Source of the DNA: Vicinamibacteria bacterium
GTDB taxonomy: Bacteria; Acidobacteriota; Vicinamibacteria; Fen-336; JAGNNV01
NCBI GenBank assembly: GCA_016650185.1
Contig: JAENWE010000043.1
Span: 1 to 41,367, forward strand
Length of the DNA: 41,367 bases
Reading direction: 5' to 3'
The position numbers and the translations under genes are program-made. The stretch's first letter is position 1, and each line of letters opens with the position of its first letter. The notes beneath the pieces were generated by a model. That model saw nothing but the letters and a program-made list of their open reading frames with translations, did no database searches and was not told the origin of the DNA. This document shows positions 8,559 through 16,300 of this stretch, piece by piece.

Positions 8559-9131
8559 ATGAAGACTGACCTATCAGTCGCTGCTCCTCATTCCTGCGGG
8601 CGCCGTCGCTTCTTTGAAGTCACGGCGCTCGCCGGGGGAGCAGGACTTCTGGGCTCGATGCTGCCCGGCGGCGCCGTTCGTGCGGGCAGCGAGACCGACA
8701 TCCTGCTTCTGAGCTGCATGGATTTCCGGCTCGCGAACGAGACCGAGGACTACATGACCGGGCAGGGCCTGCGCGACAAATACGACCATGTGATCCTGGC
8801 CGGCGCTTCACTGGGAGTACTGACCGACAAGTACCCGGCTTGGGGCCAGGCTTTCCGAGAGCACGTCGATATCGCGATCAAGCTGCACCAGATCCACAAG
8901 CTGGTAGTGATCGACCACCGCGACTGCGGCGCCTACAAGGTGCTCCTTGGCGAGGACTTCGCGAAGGACCCGGCCAAGGAGACCACGATCCACGAAACCA
9001 AGATGAAGGAGCTCAGCGCGATCGTGAAGAAGGACTTCCCCACCCTGGAGGTCGAGTTGCTCTTGATGGACCTCGACGGCGTCGTCGAGAAGATCGGCGC
9101 GGGAGGCCACTTCACACGAATCGGCCGCTAG
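8559..9131 (+). CDS. Tat-exported carbonic-anhydrase-like protein
   Basis: A 190-residue protein of the beta-carbonic-anhydrase fold. The N-terminus has GRRRFFEVTALAGGAGLLG, a twin-arginine signal, so it should be folded in the cytoplasm and exported. Likely zinc ligands are C53 in LLSCMDFR (family CxDxR; D55 and R57 present) and H120/C123 in IDHRDCGAYK (family HxxCG). Beta-CAs normally have SDSR where this has MDFR, and the protein stops soon after the core, so catalytic competence is open. The frame is open to 8511, but ATG 8559 starts the signal peptide. Confidence 0.72.
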   Translation: MKTDLSVAAPHSCGRRRFFEVTALAGGAGLLGSMLPGGAVRAGSETDILLLSCMDFRLANETEDYMTGQGLRDKYDHVILAGASLGVLTDKYPAWGQAFREHVDIAIKLHQIHKLVVIDHRDCGAYKVLLGEDFAKDPAKETTIHETKMKELSAIVKKDFPTLEVELLLMDLDGVVEKIGAGGHFTRIGR

Positions 9132-9188
9132 ACGCAGCGCTTGCCGACACCGCGGGGCGCGTCTCGTAAACCAGGACGCCGCGTCTCC

Positions 9189-9257
9189 CGGACGTTCTCG
9201 AAGAAGGCCAGGGCCTCGGTCAACTGGTTACGGCGAAGCACCCGGCGCTTCCAGTGG
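9189..9257 (-). pseudogene. possible IS110-type transposase fragment
   Basis: The minus strand reads KRRVLRRNQLTEALAFFENV, which resembles the early part of IS110-family DEDD transposases (R-R-x-L-x-R-x-x-L...AFFxxLPP, before the MEACAGAH motif). The next residues do not continue the family in any frame, so at most a small remnant is present. Recognition is from memory over about 20 residues and is weak. Confidence 0.2.
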
Positions 9258-9382
9258 GGCTGTGCGCAACCTGGTGAGCGACGCGGCGCCTCGGTCGTCT
9301 CGCGCATCCCGGCACTCCGTGGCAGACTCGTCATCGGTCCAACCCGCGAAGGAAGGTCGGCCCGTTTCGAGGATAGGATGGG

Positions 9383-9544
9383 CAGTTGCGTCGCGTCGCG
9401 GCCCGGGTCGCCGCCGCCGTGGTTCTTGAGGCCGGCAAGGCCGGACTGGGACGACGGATCCTGGAGAAGGACGTTGAGGCCCTGGTATCGACCAGCATGT
9501 GGGACCCGAGCTACGTTCCGTACGACCCGATGCCCTCCGACTGA
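9383..9544 (+). pseudogene. malic enzyme extreme C-terminal remnant
   Basis: The plus strand here encodes QLRRVAARVAAAVVLEAG, then RRILEKDVEALV and a tail with MWDPSYVPYDP before TGA at 9542-9544. The amphipathic helix plus the W-x-P-x-Y-x-P(Y/F) tail is typical of the last ~50 residues of bacterial NAD-malic enzymes. An in-frame TAG (9374-9376) precedes it, so the rest of the enzyme is absent; a TTG at 9386 could only start a 52-residue peptide. Its helix parallels RRVAGRVAAAVV at the left edge, in the opposite orientation. The rest of 9132-9758 holds nothing I recognise apart from the weak IS110-like piece. Confidence 0.5.
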
Positions 9545-9758
9545 CCCTCGGCCCCCCGAGAGAGCTAAGGCACTCCAGAAGGCCGCGAGCGCCTCCCGCG
9601 ACCGCCTACGCCCTGGTCGGGAAAATCGGAAGCCCCATTTTGCTCCCGAATGTCGGCCGATACGCGCACGCCCTGGTCCGCCGAGGTGGTGGCAGTTCTG
9701 GCGTGAGTTCAGCTGCAACACCAGTCTCACCGTCGTCTCGATGCTAGTCTGACGGAGC

Positions 9759-10022
9759 ATGGTCGAAGCCACGAATCCGCTGGTCGAGGAAATTCGACGC
9801 GTGATTGTGAGTGCGGCCAGGCTCGAGATCGAACCCGGTGAGATCGGTCTCGACCAGCCATTACATGGGCCGGACAGCCTTGCACTTAATTCCATCGACA
9901 TCTTCGACATGGTGGCCGAGCTCGAAGGGAAACTCGGAATCCAGGTCCCGGACGAAGAGATACCGAGGCTCAATTCAGTCGCTGCGATCCTGGCCTTCGT
10001 CGAATCGCGCCGAAATGCCTGA
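9759..10022 (+). CDS. acyl carrier protein
   Basis: An 87-residue acyl carrier protein. By alignment to the family DSLDxxEL motif, the phosphopantetheine serine is S45 in ALNSIDIFDMVAELE, followed at normal spacing by LGIQVPDEEI. The residue before the serine is Asn instead of the usual Asp, and an extra DSL (39-41) upstream is not at the right place. It overlaps the KAS II gene by 8 bp (ATGCCTGA), so the two are coupled. A dedicated ACP-KAS pair usually serves a special acyl chain rather than bulk fatty-acid synthesis; its client is not shown here. Confidence 0.85.
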   Translation: MVEATNPLVEEIRRVIVSAARLEIEPGEIGLDQPLHGPDSLALNSIDIFDMVAELEGKLGIQVPDEEIPRLNSVAAILAFVESRRNA

Positions 10023-11271
10023 TCGCGTCGTCATCACCGGCCTCGGCATCGTATCCCCGCTGGGGCTTGACGCGAGAGCTCATTACGAGGCGGCGTGCGA
10101 CGGAAGGAGCGGAATTCGACCCATCGAACACTTTGACGTGACCGGCCTGAGGACGCGGTTCGCGGGCCAGGTCGACGGCGCCGGATTCGCCGCAGCCCTC
10201 GTCGATGTGGATCCAAGCAAGATGGACCGCTTCGCCCACCTGGCGGTCGTCGCCTCCCGTGCAGGTCTTGCCGACGCGCGCCTCCGGCCGGGTGAAGATG
10301 GTGTTCTGTCGGAACGTGTGGCGGTCTGCATAGGGACCGCCCAGGGCGGCCGAATCGCCGACGAGCAGGCGATGGAACGCTATTTCTCAGGAGGAGGCAA
10401 ATTCATGAGGGCGGCGGGGGTCCCGCTGATCATGCCGTCCGCGGCCACAGCATGGGTAGGCATCCTCTGCAACGCTCGGGGACCCGCCTTTCCCTTGTCT
10501 ACGGCCTGCGCCGCGGGACTGCAGAGCGTGGCCCTTGGCGCCTCGCTCATTCAGAGCGGGGCTGCAGATGTGGTGATTGCAGGCGCCGCCGATGCGCCAA
10601 TCGTCAGGACGATGATCCTCGCATGGTGCACCGCGCGCGCGACCTCGGCGCGAAACGGGGATCCGAGGTCGGCAAGCCGCCCATTCGACCTCGGACGGGA
10701 CGGTTTCGTGCTGGCCGAGGGCGCCGCCGCGCTCATTCTGGAATCCGCCGAACACGCGGTGGGCCGAGGCGCCCAGATCTACGCGGAGATCCGCGGGCAG
10801 GGTCATTCGTCGGACGGCTTCGATATGGTGGCTCCCTCGCCCTCAGGTGAGGGAGCGGCACGCGCCATGCGGGCCGCGCTCAAGAATGCGAAGGCGGAGC
10901 CGGATCAGATAACGATCGCGAGCGCTCATGGCACCTCGACCCGCATGAACGACGCCGCCGAGGCGACGGCCCTTCGCGAGGTCTTCGGAGAAAAACCCGG
11001 GCCCGCCATTATGTCGCTCAAGTCGCTTACCGGGCACGCGATGGGAGCCTCCGGAGCGATTGAAGTGGCGACCCTGGCCATGGTTCTGAAGGAGGGGGTC
11101 ATCCCACCCAATCCCAATTTGGTCGAGGTTGACCCCGCCTGCCGGCTGAACCATGTCGCCGGCTCCGCTGGTCGATACCAAGGCGGCCTGGCGATCGCCA
11201 GTTCGCTCGCTTTCGGGGGCGCCAACTCAAGCCTGGTTCTGGCTCCTTGGCCGACCCACGGGGCGTCATAG
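10015..11271 (+). CDS. fabF: beta-ketoacyl-ACP synthase II-type (FabF-like)
   Basis: A 418-residue condensing enzyme joining acyl chains to malonyl-ACP with loss of CO2. The complete KAS II triad is visible: C165 in LSTACAAGLQ, H305 in SAHGTSTRMND and H341 in LTGHAMGASGA, with K336 nearby (MSLKSL); the C-terminal SLAFGGANSSLVL loop is present. The frame is open upstream, but ATG 10015 overlaps the ACP stop and starts the canonical DRVVITGLGIVSPLG. With only an ACP beside it and no other fab genes, it is likely a specialised KAS; FabF-like is a family call, not proof that it is the housekeeping enzyme. Confidence 0.88.
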   Translation: MPDRVVITGLGIVSPLGLDARAHYEAACDGRSGIRPIEHFDVTGLRTRFAGQVDGAGFAAALVDVDPSKMDRFAHLAVVASRAGLADARLRPGEDGVLSERVAVCIGTAQGGRIADEQAMERYFSGGGKFMRAAGVPLIMPSAATAWVGILCNARGPAFPLSTACAAGLQSVALGASLIQSGAADVVIAGAADAPIVRTMILAWCTARATSARNGDPRSASRPFDLGRDGFVLAEGAAALILESAEHAVGRGAQIYAEIRGQGHSSDGFDMVAPSPSGEGAARAMRAALKNAKAEPDQITIASAHGTSTRMNDAAEATALREVFGEKPGPAIMSLKSLTGHAMGASGAIEVATLAMVLKEGVIPPNPNLVEVDPACRLNHVAGSAGRYQGGLAIASSLAFGGANSSLVLAPWPTHGAS

Positions 11272-11375
11272 GGTCGAGAGAACCCGGGAGACCGGCGACT
11301 GCTTGGAAAAACGTCAACCGGGACGCCCGCTCCGGATACGGGAAGTCGATCATCAAGAGCATCTCAGGCCGACCG

Positions 11376-12572
11376 CTAGAACTTGTCGGCGCGCCAGGTA
11401 TGCGGGTACCCGCGCGGAAACAGGAGCGAGAGGAGCGAGACCACGCTATCGGGGGCGGCGAGGGCGGCCTCGCTCAGAACGACCGGCGCGGGCAGGGTGC
11501 CAAAAACAAGCCGGGTCAGAACGGCTCCGGGCAGCATCACCCGCATGCTCTCAACGCCCCGGGCAGGGTCTCCCATGACGCAAATCGCTTCACTGTTCTC
11601 AACAGCCAGGGTCAGGCGGATACTGGGTCCATCGGGCCGCGCCGCCAGGTAACGGCCCGACAGAACAGGCTCCAGCCTCTTGAGCAGGTTCGGTACGTTG
11701 ATGATCCTCGCCATTCCACCCCCTGAGGCGCGAAGCGTGACCTCCATCTTCGCTCCATAGCGCTCGGCGTGGGCCGCGAACGGGTGATCAGGCGGGATGT
11801 CCGCGCGAACGGATGGAGTCGGAAGACCGGTAATCCGAGGAAGCCAGGACACCAGTTCATCGAAAAACGAAGCGCTTCCTCCAATCTCATCGATATGCAC
11901 CAGTGCGTCTTCCAGGCGCAATCCCGCGTACCCCGAATCCGAGAGGAGGTAGCGGTCCGATTTTTGGTAGAGCCACGGCCACCGGACCTCTGACCGGACC
12001 AGCACTCCAGTACGGCCGACGTTGTTCTCCTGGTAAAGCCTCAGAAGGTGCGGAAGTTCCTCGGGAGTCAGTTCTCGAAGGTCGCCCCTTGCCGCCCCTA
12101 AAGGCGCCTCGAAAGTCAAAGCGTAATCCGGAGTCACCGTGACCCCGGCGAAGCGTTCGTAGTACCCACGGGTCGCCGTGAATCCAATCGCGATCTCGGC
12201 GCCATCGGCGCGGATCTGATCGAGGATCGTCTGGCCGAACCTCAGGGCGAGACCAATGCCGAAGAACTGGGGATCGATGACGAGACCGCTTATCCCGGCC
12301 GCGGGCACGAGCGTCTCTCCGATCTGCAGGCCCAGGTCGAGAAGCTGGAGCCGTCCCACCACCCTGCCGCCGGCTTCCCACAGGAAGCTTCGCTCGCGGC
12401 GCACGTAGGGGCAGGCATTGAGGGCGCCTCCAAAGAGGCTGTAGATGCGCTCGTACTCATCGCTGGCCAGAGCCCCCGCCAGGAGCTCAGCCGAGCGGCG
12501 AACATCGGCTTCGGTCGAAACCGTTCGCAGGGTAACCTCCTGGAGAGGCCTTCGTTGAGCGCCGGATGTCAT
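11376..12572 (-). CDS. Eis-like GNAT acetyltransferase with SCP2-like C-terminal domain
   Basis: A 398-residue protein with the three-part Eis layout: an N-terminal GNAT domain (about 10-140, with AGISGLVIDPQFFGIGLALR as the acetyl-CoA-binding strand and loop), a second GNAT-like domain, and a sterol-carrier-like C-terminal domain (from about 285: SIRLTLAVENSEAIC...GVESMRVMLPGAVLTRLVFG). Family members acetylate amines, including aminoglycosides and peptides; substrate unknown here. The frame is open to a GTG at 12626, but ATG 12572 gives the better N-terminus. It converges on the KAS II gene. It could in principle be an N-acyltransferase of lipid metabolism, without direct evidence. Confidence 0.7.
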   Translation of the reverse strand: MTSGAQRRPLQEVTLRTVSTEADVRRSAELLAGALASDEYERIYSLFGGALNACPYVRRERSFLWEAGGRVVGRLQLLDLGLQIGETLVPAAGISGLVIDPQFFGIGLALRFGQTILDQIRADGAEIAIGFTATRGYYERFAGVTVTPDYALTFEAPLGAARGDLRELTPEELPHLLRLYQENNVGRTGVLVRSEVRWPWLYQKSDRYLLSDSGYAGLRLEDALVHIDEIGGSASFFDELVSWLPRITGLPTPSVRADIPPDHPFAAHAERYGAKMEVTLRASGGGMARIINVPNLLKRLEPVLSGRYLAARPDGPSIRLTLAVENSEAICVMGDPARGVESMRVMLPGAVLTRLVFGTLPAPVVLSEAALAAPDSVVSLLSLLFPRGYPHTWRADKF

Positions 12573-12873
12573 GAGGGTGGGCGCGTCAGACTCCGGGCAT
12601 CGGGGTCGTCTCCAAGGTGGACACACCGGGGAGACAGGCCCGGTAAATGGCGGAGATAAGGCGATGAGCTGCGTTGCATGGCCGGCGCACCCCCGATCCT
12701 AAGCGGTCTCCGGCCCGATTACAGTCGGCCCTTTCGATTCTCGCAAGCCTCGCGGAGCGCTCTCGCGCGGTCGATGCTCAAGAATGGGGCGTCCTGTTGG
12801 AGATAGATATTTTCAGCGCGTGAATCGGACGACCTGCCATTGTTCTTCGGAACCGCGGTGGCCGACCCCGGGG
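12573..12873. other. intergenic region between exporter operon and acetyltransferase gene
   Basis: About 300 bp with no convincing gene on either strand. It must hold the promoter of the acetyltransferase and the end of the exporter operon transcript. There is an AT-rich patch around 12803-12815 (gatagatatttt) but no -35/-10 pair I would defend, and no clear hairpin plus T-run. Confidence 0.5.
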
Positions 12874-13974
12874 TCAGCTCCGGCTGAAGATGACGCTGAG
12901 CATCTGGTCCTGGAACGTCTTTGTCCGGGCGATGGCTGCATCAAAGTCATCCTTGTCGAGCGCGTAGACCTCGACCGGACCCCGCGCCCGAATGGTGGCG
13001 GCCCGTGGTTCGCGGGAAATCAACGCCCGCTCGCCAAAGAAGCCCCCGCGCTGGATGGTTCCGACCACCTTGGGAGCGGTCGGACCTCCGGTTTCCACCT
13101 CCACCTCGCCCTCCCGCAGGACGTAGAAACGGTCTCCCTCTTCCCCGAATGTGATGATCGTTTCTCCCGCCTGGTACCTCAGCCGAGCCATTTTCTGGGC
13201 GACCTCCAGGAATTCCGAGGGAGTGCTGCCCGGGAAGAGTCCGGAGTCACGCAGGAGAGTGGCGGCATCTACAACCGGGGCCACCAGAACATTCGAGACG
13301 ATGCGCCCGTCCATCATGTGAACGATCCGGTCCGCCGCATCGAGAAGACGGCTGTCGTGCGTCACCATCAGAGCGGTCGAGCCCTTGCTGCGAACGAGTT
13401 CCTTCATCAGGTCAACGACATTCCGCCCCGTCTCCTTGTCGAGCGCCGCCGTGGGTTCGTCGGCGAGGATCAGCGACGGCCGGTGAACGAGCGCCCTCCC
13501 GATGGCCACTCTCTGGCGCTGTCCTCCGGAAAGACTGTCCGGCTTGTTGTTCAGACGGTGAGAAAGCCCGAGCCTCTCCAGGATCTCCCGAGTTCTTGAG
13601 TTCCTTTCGGTCGCCGGAAGGTCGCTTGAATCGAGCGCCATCCTCACGCTTTCGAATGCGGTGAGGGCGGGAAAGAGGTTGTGATGCTGGAAGATGAAGC
13701 CGATCTTGCGGCGGTAATACAGCAGGGCGCGGGTATCGAAATCCTTGAGCTCGTCGCCGCCAACCTTCAGGCTGCCCTCCTGCACCGAGCGAAGGGCGCC
13801 GATGAGACTCAGGAGAGTCGTCTTGCCCGAACCGGAAGGACCCGACATGATGACGAGTTCGCCCGGATACAGTTCCATGTTGTTCTGGCTCAGAACCTCC
13901 TTCCGGGCTTCGCCCTGGCCATAGGCAAAACTGAGATCACGAATGCGGATGAAGGGTTCTTGGGATTCACGCAT
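12874..13974 (-). CDS. ABC exporter ATPase fused to a cyclic-nucleotide-binding domain (DevA/MacB-like)
   Basis: A 366-residue protein. Residues 1-235 are a LolD/DevA-type ATPase: Walker A SGPSGSGKTT, Q-loop FIFQHHNLFP, signature LSGGQRQRVAIGRAL, Walker B LILADEPTAALD, H-loop MVTHD. Residues about 250-366 form a CAP_ED/cNMP-binding domain: YQAGETIITFGEEGDRFYVLREGEVEV and the phosphate-binding cassette FGERALISREPRAATI, closely matching the FGELAL...PRAATV consensus. The frame is open to 14136, but ATG 13974 shares its first base with the TGA of the upstream permease. It energises the adjacent permeases; the extra domain suggests ligand-gated or cNMP-gated transport. Pore residues E and R of the cassette are intact. 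Confidence 0.85.
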   Translation of the reverse strand: MRESQEPFIRIRDLSFAYGQGEARKEVLSQNNMELYPGELVIMSGPSGSGKTTLLSLIGALRSVQEGSLKVGGDELKDFDTRALLYYRRKIGFIFQHHNLFPALTAFESVRMALDSSDLPATERNSRTREILERLGLSHRLNNKPDSLSGGQRQRVAIGRALVHRPSLILADEPTAALDKETGRNVVDLMKELVRSKGSTALMVTHDSRLLDAADRIVHMMDGRIVSNVLVAPVVDAATLLRDSGLFPGSTPSEFLEVAQKMARLRYQAGETIITFGEEGDRFYVLREGEVEVETGGPTAPKVVGTIQRGGFFGERALISREPRAATIRARGPVEVYALDKDDFDAAIARTKTFQDQMLSVIFSRS

Positions 13975-15110
13975 CAGAAGAGCTCCGCAGGGTCCGCCTG
14001 CAATACTTTGCGCAAGGCGAGAATGCCGGCGAACACACACATCGAGACCGTGAGTCCGGCCACCAGCGCCATCCGCGGCAGGGTGAGGTTGAGCAGAAGA
14101 CCGGTTGAGGCCTCGAGGACGCGGTAGAGGACCCACCCCGCGGCCAGGCTCGGAATGAGACCGACAACCGAAAGCAACACCGCTTCCACCAGCACGACCC
14201 CGATAATGTAGGCCTTGCCGAAGCCGATCGCCCGCAGTGTCGCGAACTCAGCCAGGTGGTCGGCCACCTCGGTGTAGAGGATCTGATAGCAGATCACCAC
14301 CCCCACCACGAAACCCATCGCCATGCCGATGAAAACGATGAGGCTGACCGGAGTGCCGGTATCCCAGTGCTCGAAATCCATGGCTCGGACCTCGTCTTTC
14401 GTGCGCACGGCGGCATCTCCCGGGAGGCCCGCGCGCAGCCCTTCAATGACCCGCTGCGGTTCGGCCCCGGGCTTCAGCTTCACCGCGATGAGTTCGATTC
14501 CGTTCATGGATTGGTGGGTGATCCGCGCGAACGTCTCGTCGCTCACGAGCAGATTCCCGTCGACCTCCAGGTCCGTGGCCATCGCAAAGGTTCCGACGAC
14601 CGAGAGCCCCTCCTTCTGGACCTGGGCCGGGCCAACCCCGATCCGACCCAGATAGCTCCTGGATCGGCTGTCGAGGAGAGCGGTGCCTGGTTGTCCAAGC
14701 AGTTTCGCCCCCGCACGGATGTCCGGGGGGAGAAACATCGGATCGTCCGGGCGAAAGCCCAGCACTCGGATGGGCCGAAAAGCGCCGTTCTCCAGGTTCT
14801 TCCAGTAAAGAAAGCGGAACCATAAAGGGTAGGCGGCAGCAACGCCCTCGACGGACAGCGTCTGTTGCACGCGAAGCAACGGAATGGTTTCCCTCTGGAT
14901 GGAGTTGTCCTTTTCTTTGTGCATGACCAGGATGTCGGCATCCAGGGACTCCAGGAGAGCAGTCACGCTGTCCAGCAGGGAATTCCTGAACCCCATCTGG
15001 ATTAGCATCAGGAAGACCGCGAAAGCGAGGGCGCCGAGCGAGGTTGCGAGGCGAGCGGGGTTGTGCCAGAGGAGGCGCCACGACAGCAGCACGGCCGATC
15101 CGGGATTCAC
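13974..15110 (-). CDS. DevC-like ABC transporter permease 1
   Basis: A 378-residue MacB/FtsX-fold permease: one N-terminal membrane helix (about 18-40), a large periplasmic domain (about 45-250) and three C-terminal helices (about 255-370) ending PAELF. The segment LEVDGNLLVSDETFARI and the periplasmic sequence around DADILVMHKEKDNSIQRETIP follow the DevC subgroup of heterocyst-glycolipid-type exporters. The start is GTG at 15108-15110, 4 bp after the stop of the second permease. It partners with the cNMP-ATPase and the HlyD-type adaptor. Confidence 0.82.
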   Translation of the reverse strand: MNPGSAVLLSWRLLWHNPARLATSLGALAFAVFLMLIQMGFRNSLLDSVTALLESLDADILVMHKEKDNSIQRETIPLLRVQQTLSVEGVAAAYPLWFRFLYWKNLENGAFRPIRVLGFRPDDPMFLPPDIRAGAKLLGQPGTALLDSRSRSYLGRIGVGPAQVQKEGLSVVGTFAMATDLEVDGNLLVSDETFARITHQSMNGIELIAVKLKPGAEPQRVIEGLRAGLPGDAAVRTKDEVRAMDFEHWDTGTPVSLIVFIGMAMGFVVGVVICYQILYTEVADHLAEFATLRAIGFGKAYIIGVVLVEAVLLSVVGLIPSLAAGWVLYRVLEASTGLLLNLTLPRMALVAGLTVSMCVFAGILALRKVLQADPAELF

Positions 15111-15114
15111 GGGA

Positions 15115-16299
15115 CTAGAAGAGCTCCGCGGGATCGGCGGTACGGAGGCGACGCAGGCTCAGGAGGCCCGCGACCGTGCACATCGAGAGGCTCAGGAGGA
15201 GAACCAAGAGGGCCCGCCCGCCGCTCATGGCAATCGGGACCAGGGTCGCCCGATAGGCCGCGTCATACACAAGCAGCGCCAGGAGCAGAGCCGGCACGTA
15301 TCCCAGCGCCGCGAAAAGCCACGATTGCTGGAGAACGAGGACATACAGCCGACGGTTGGTGAAGCCCATGACCTTCATCGTCGCGTATTGGGGCAGGTGA
15401 GCGCGAATGTCCGTCGAGAGCACCTGGAACAGGATCATGGTCCCGACCAGAAATCCGACGACCGCGCCCATTTGAAAGATGGTCCCGATGGCGGTGTCCT
15501 CGACCCAGAATCGCGTCTGTCGATCGTTGAGTTGCCCCACGGTGAGGACCAGGGTATCCGGCGGCAGCACACGGCGCAGCCGGTCTGCAATCGCCTCCAC
15601 ATCGCTCCCCGCCTCGAGTCGCACGAGTCCCATATTGACTTCGTCCGCGGGTTGCCCATCGAACATCTGGGCGTAGGTCTCGTCGCTCGAAAGGAGTGAG
15701 CCGTCGGCCAGGAAACCCACGCCCAGCGTGTAACGCCCGACGAGATCCCTCATGCCTTCTCGAACCTCCACGGTCTTGAGGGTTTCGGTCGCTCCGCACT
15801 TTTCCTGGGTGAGCCGGTCGACCACGATGCTTCCGGGAGAGCCGAGCGCAGTCACCAGATTCGCGAGGCCCTCGATTCGGAGCGGCACCGCCGCAGCGAG
15901 GGGGAAGCCGATGGCGAAGAGGCTGCAGCCCCGCCCGGTCAACGGAGCCTTCCATCGCGCGATCCTCATGTAGATCGGGGTCACGCTCTTCACCTCGGGA
16001 ATCGATCTGGCCTGAAACAGGCGGCTGCGGGGCATCGAGCCCGAATCCGACAGATGAAGAAACTTCGCCGGTACCAGGACCAGATCCCCTTCAAAGCGGG
16101 AAGAAACCGCGACCGCGGTGGCGCGCAGCGCTCCCAGGAAGCCCAGTTGCAGGAACATGAAGAGGATCGCGAATGCGATTCCCGAGACCGCCACCCCGGT
16201 GCGCACCTTCTTGTGAGCGACCAAGCGGAGCGCCAGCCGCGTCGGCCGCGGGGAACCTGGGTCAGCCGTCGGCACGCGCGACGGCGAATCCGGGCTCAT
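15115..16299 (-). CDS. DevC-like ABC transporter permease 2
   Basis: A 394-residue permease with the same layout as its neighbour: N-terminal helix near 30-55, periplasmic domain, three C-terminal helices and the same TADPAELF end. The two share LGVGFLADGSLLSSDETYAQM / LEVDGNLLVSDETFA-type segments, so they are diverged paralogues, probably forming a heterodimer. ATG 16297-16299 lies one base from the adaptor stop. Before helix 1 there is a proline- and arginine-rich cytosolic stretch. Confidence 0.82.
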   Translation of the reverse strand: MSPDSPSRVPTADPGSPRPTRLALRLVAHKKVRTGVAVSGIAFAILFMFLQLGFLGALRATAVAVSSRFEGDLVLVPAKFLHLSDSGSMPRSRLFQARSIPEVKSVTPIYMRIARWKAPLTGRGCSLFAIGFPLAAAVPLRIEGLANLVTALGSPGSIVVDRLTQEKCGATETLKTVEVREGMRDLVGRYTLGVGFLADGSLLSSDETYAQMFDGQPADEVNMGLVRLEAGSDVEAIADRLRRVLPPDTLVLTVGQLNDRQTRFWVEDTAIGTIFQMGAVVGFLVGTMILFQVLSTDIRAHLPQYATMKVMGFTNRRLYVLVLQQSWLFAALGYVPALLLALLVYDAAYRATLVPIAMSGGRALLVLLLSLSMCTVAGLLSLRRLRTADPAELF

Positions 16300-16300
16300 C

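Noticed and set aside
9128..9973. 281-codon minus-strand frame spanning the relic region and ACP gene
   Set aside because: Overlaps the ACP antisense; only a 20-residue part resembles an IS110 transposase.
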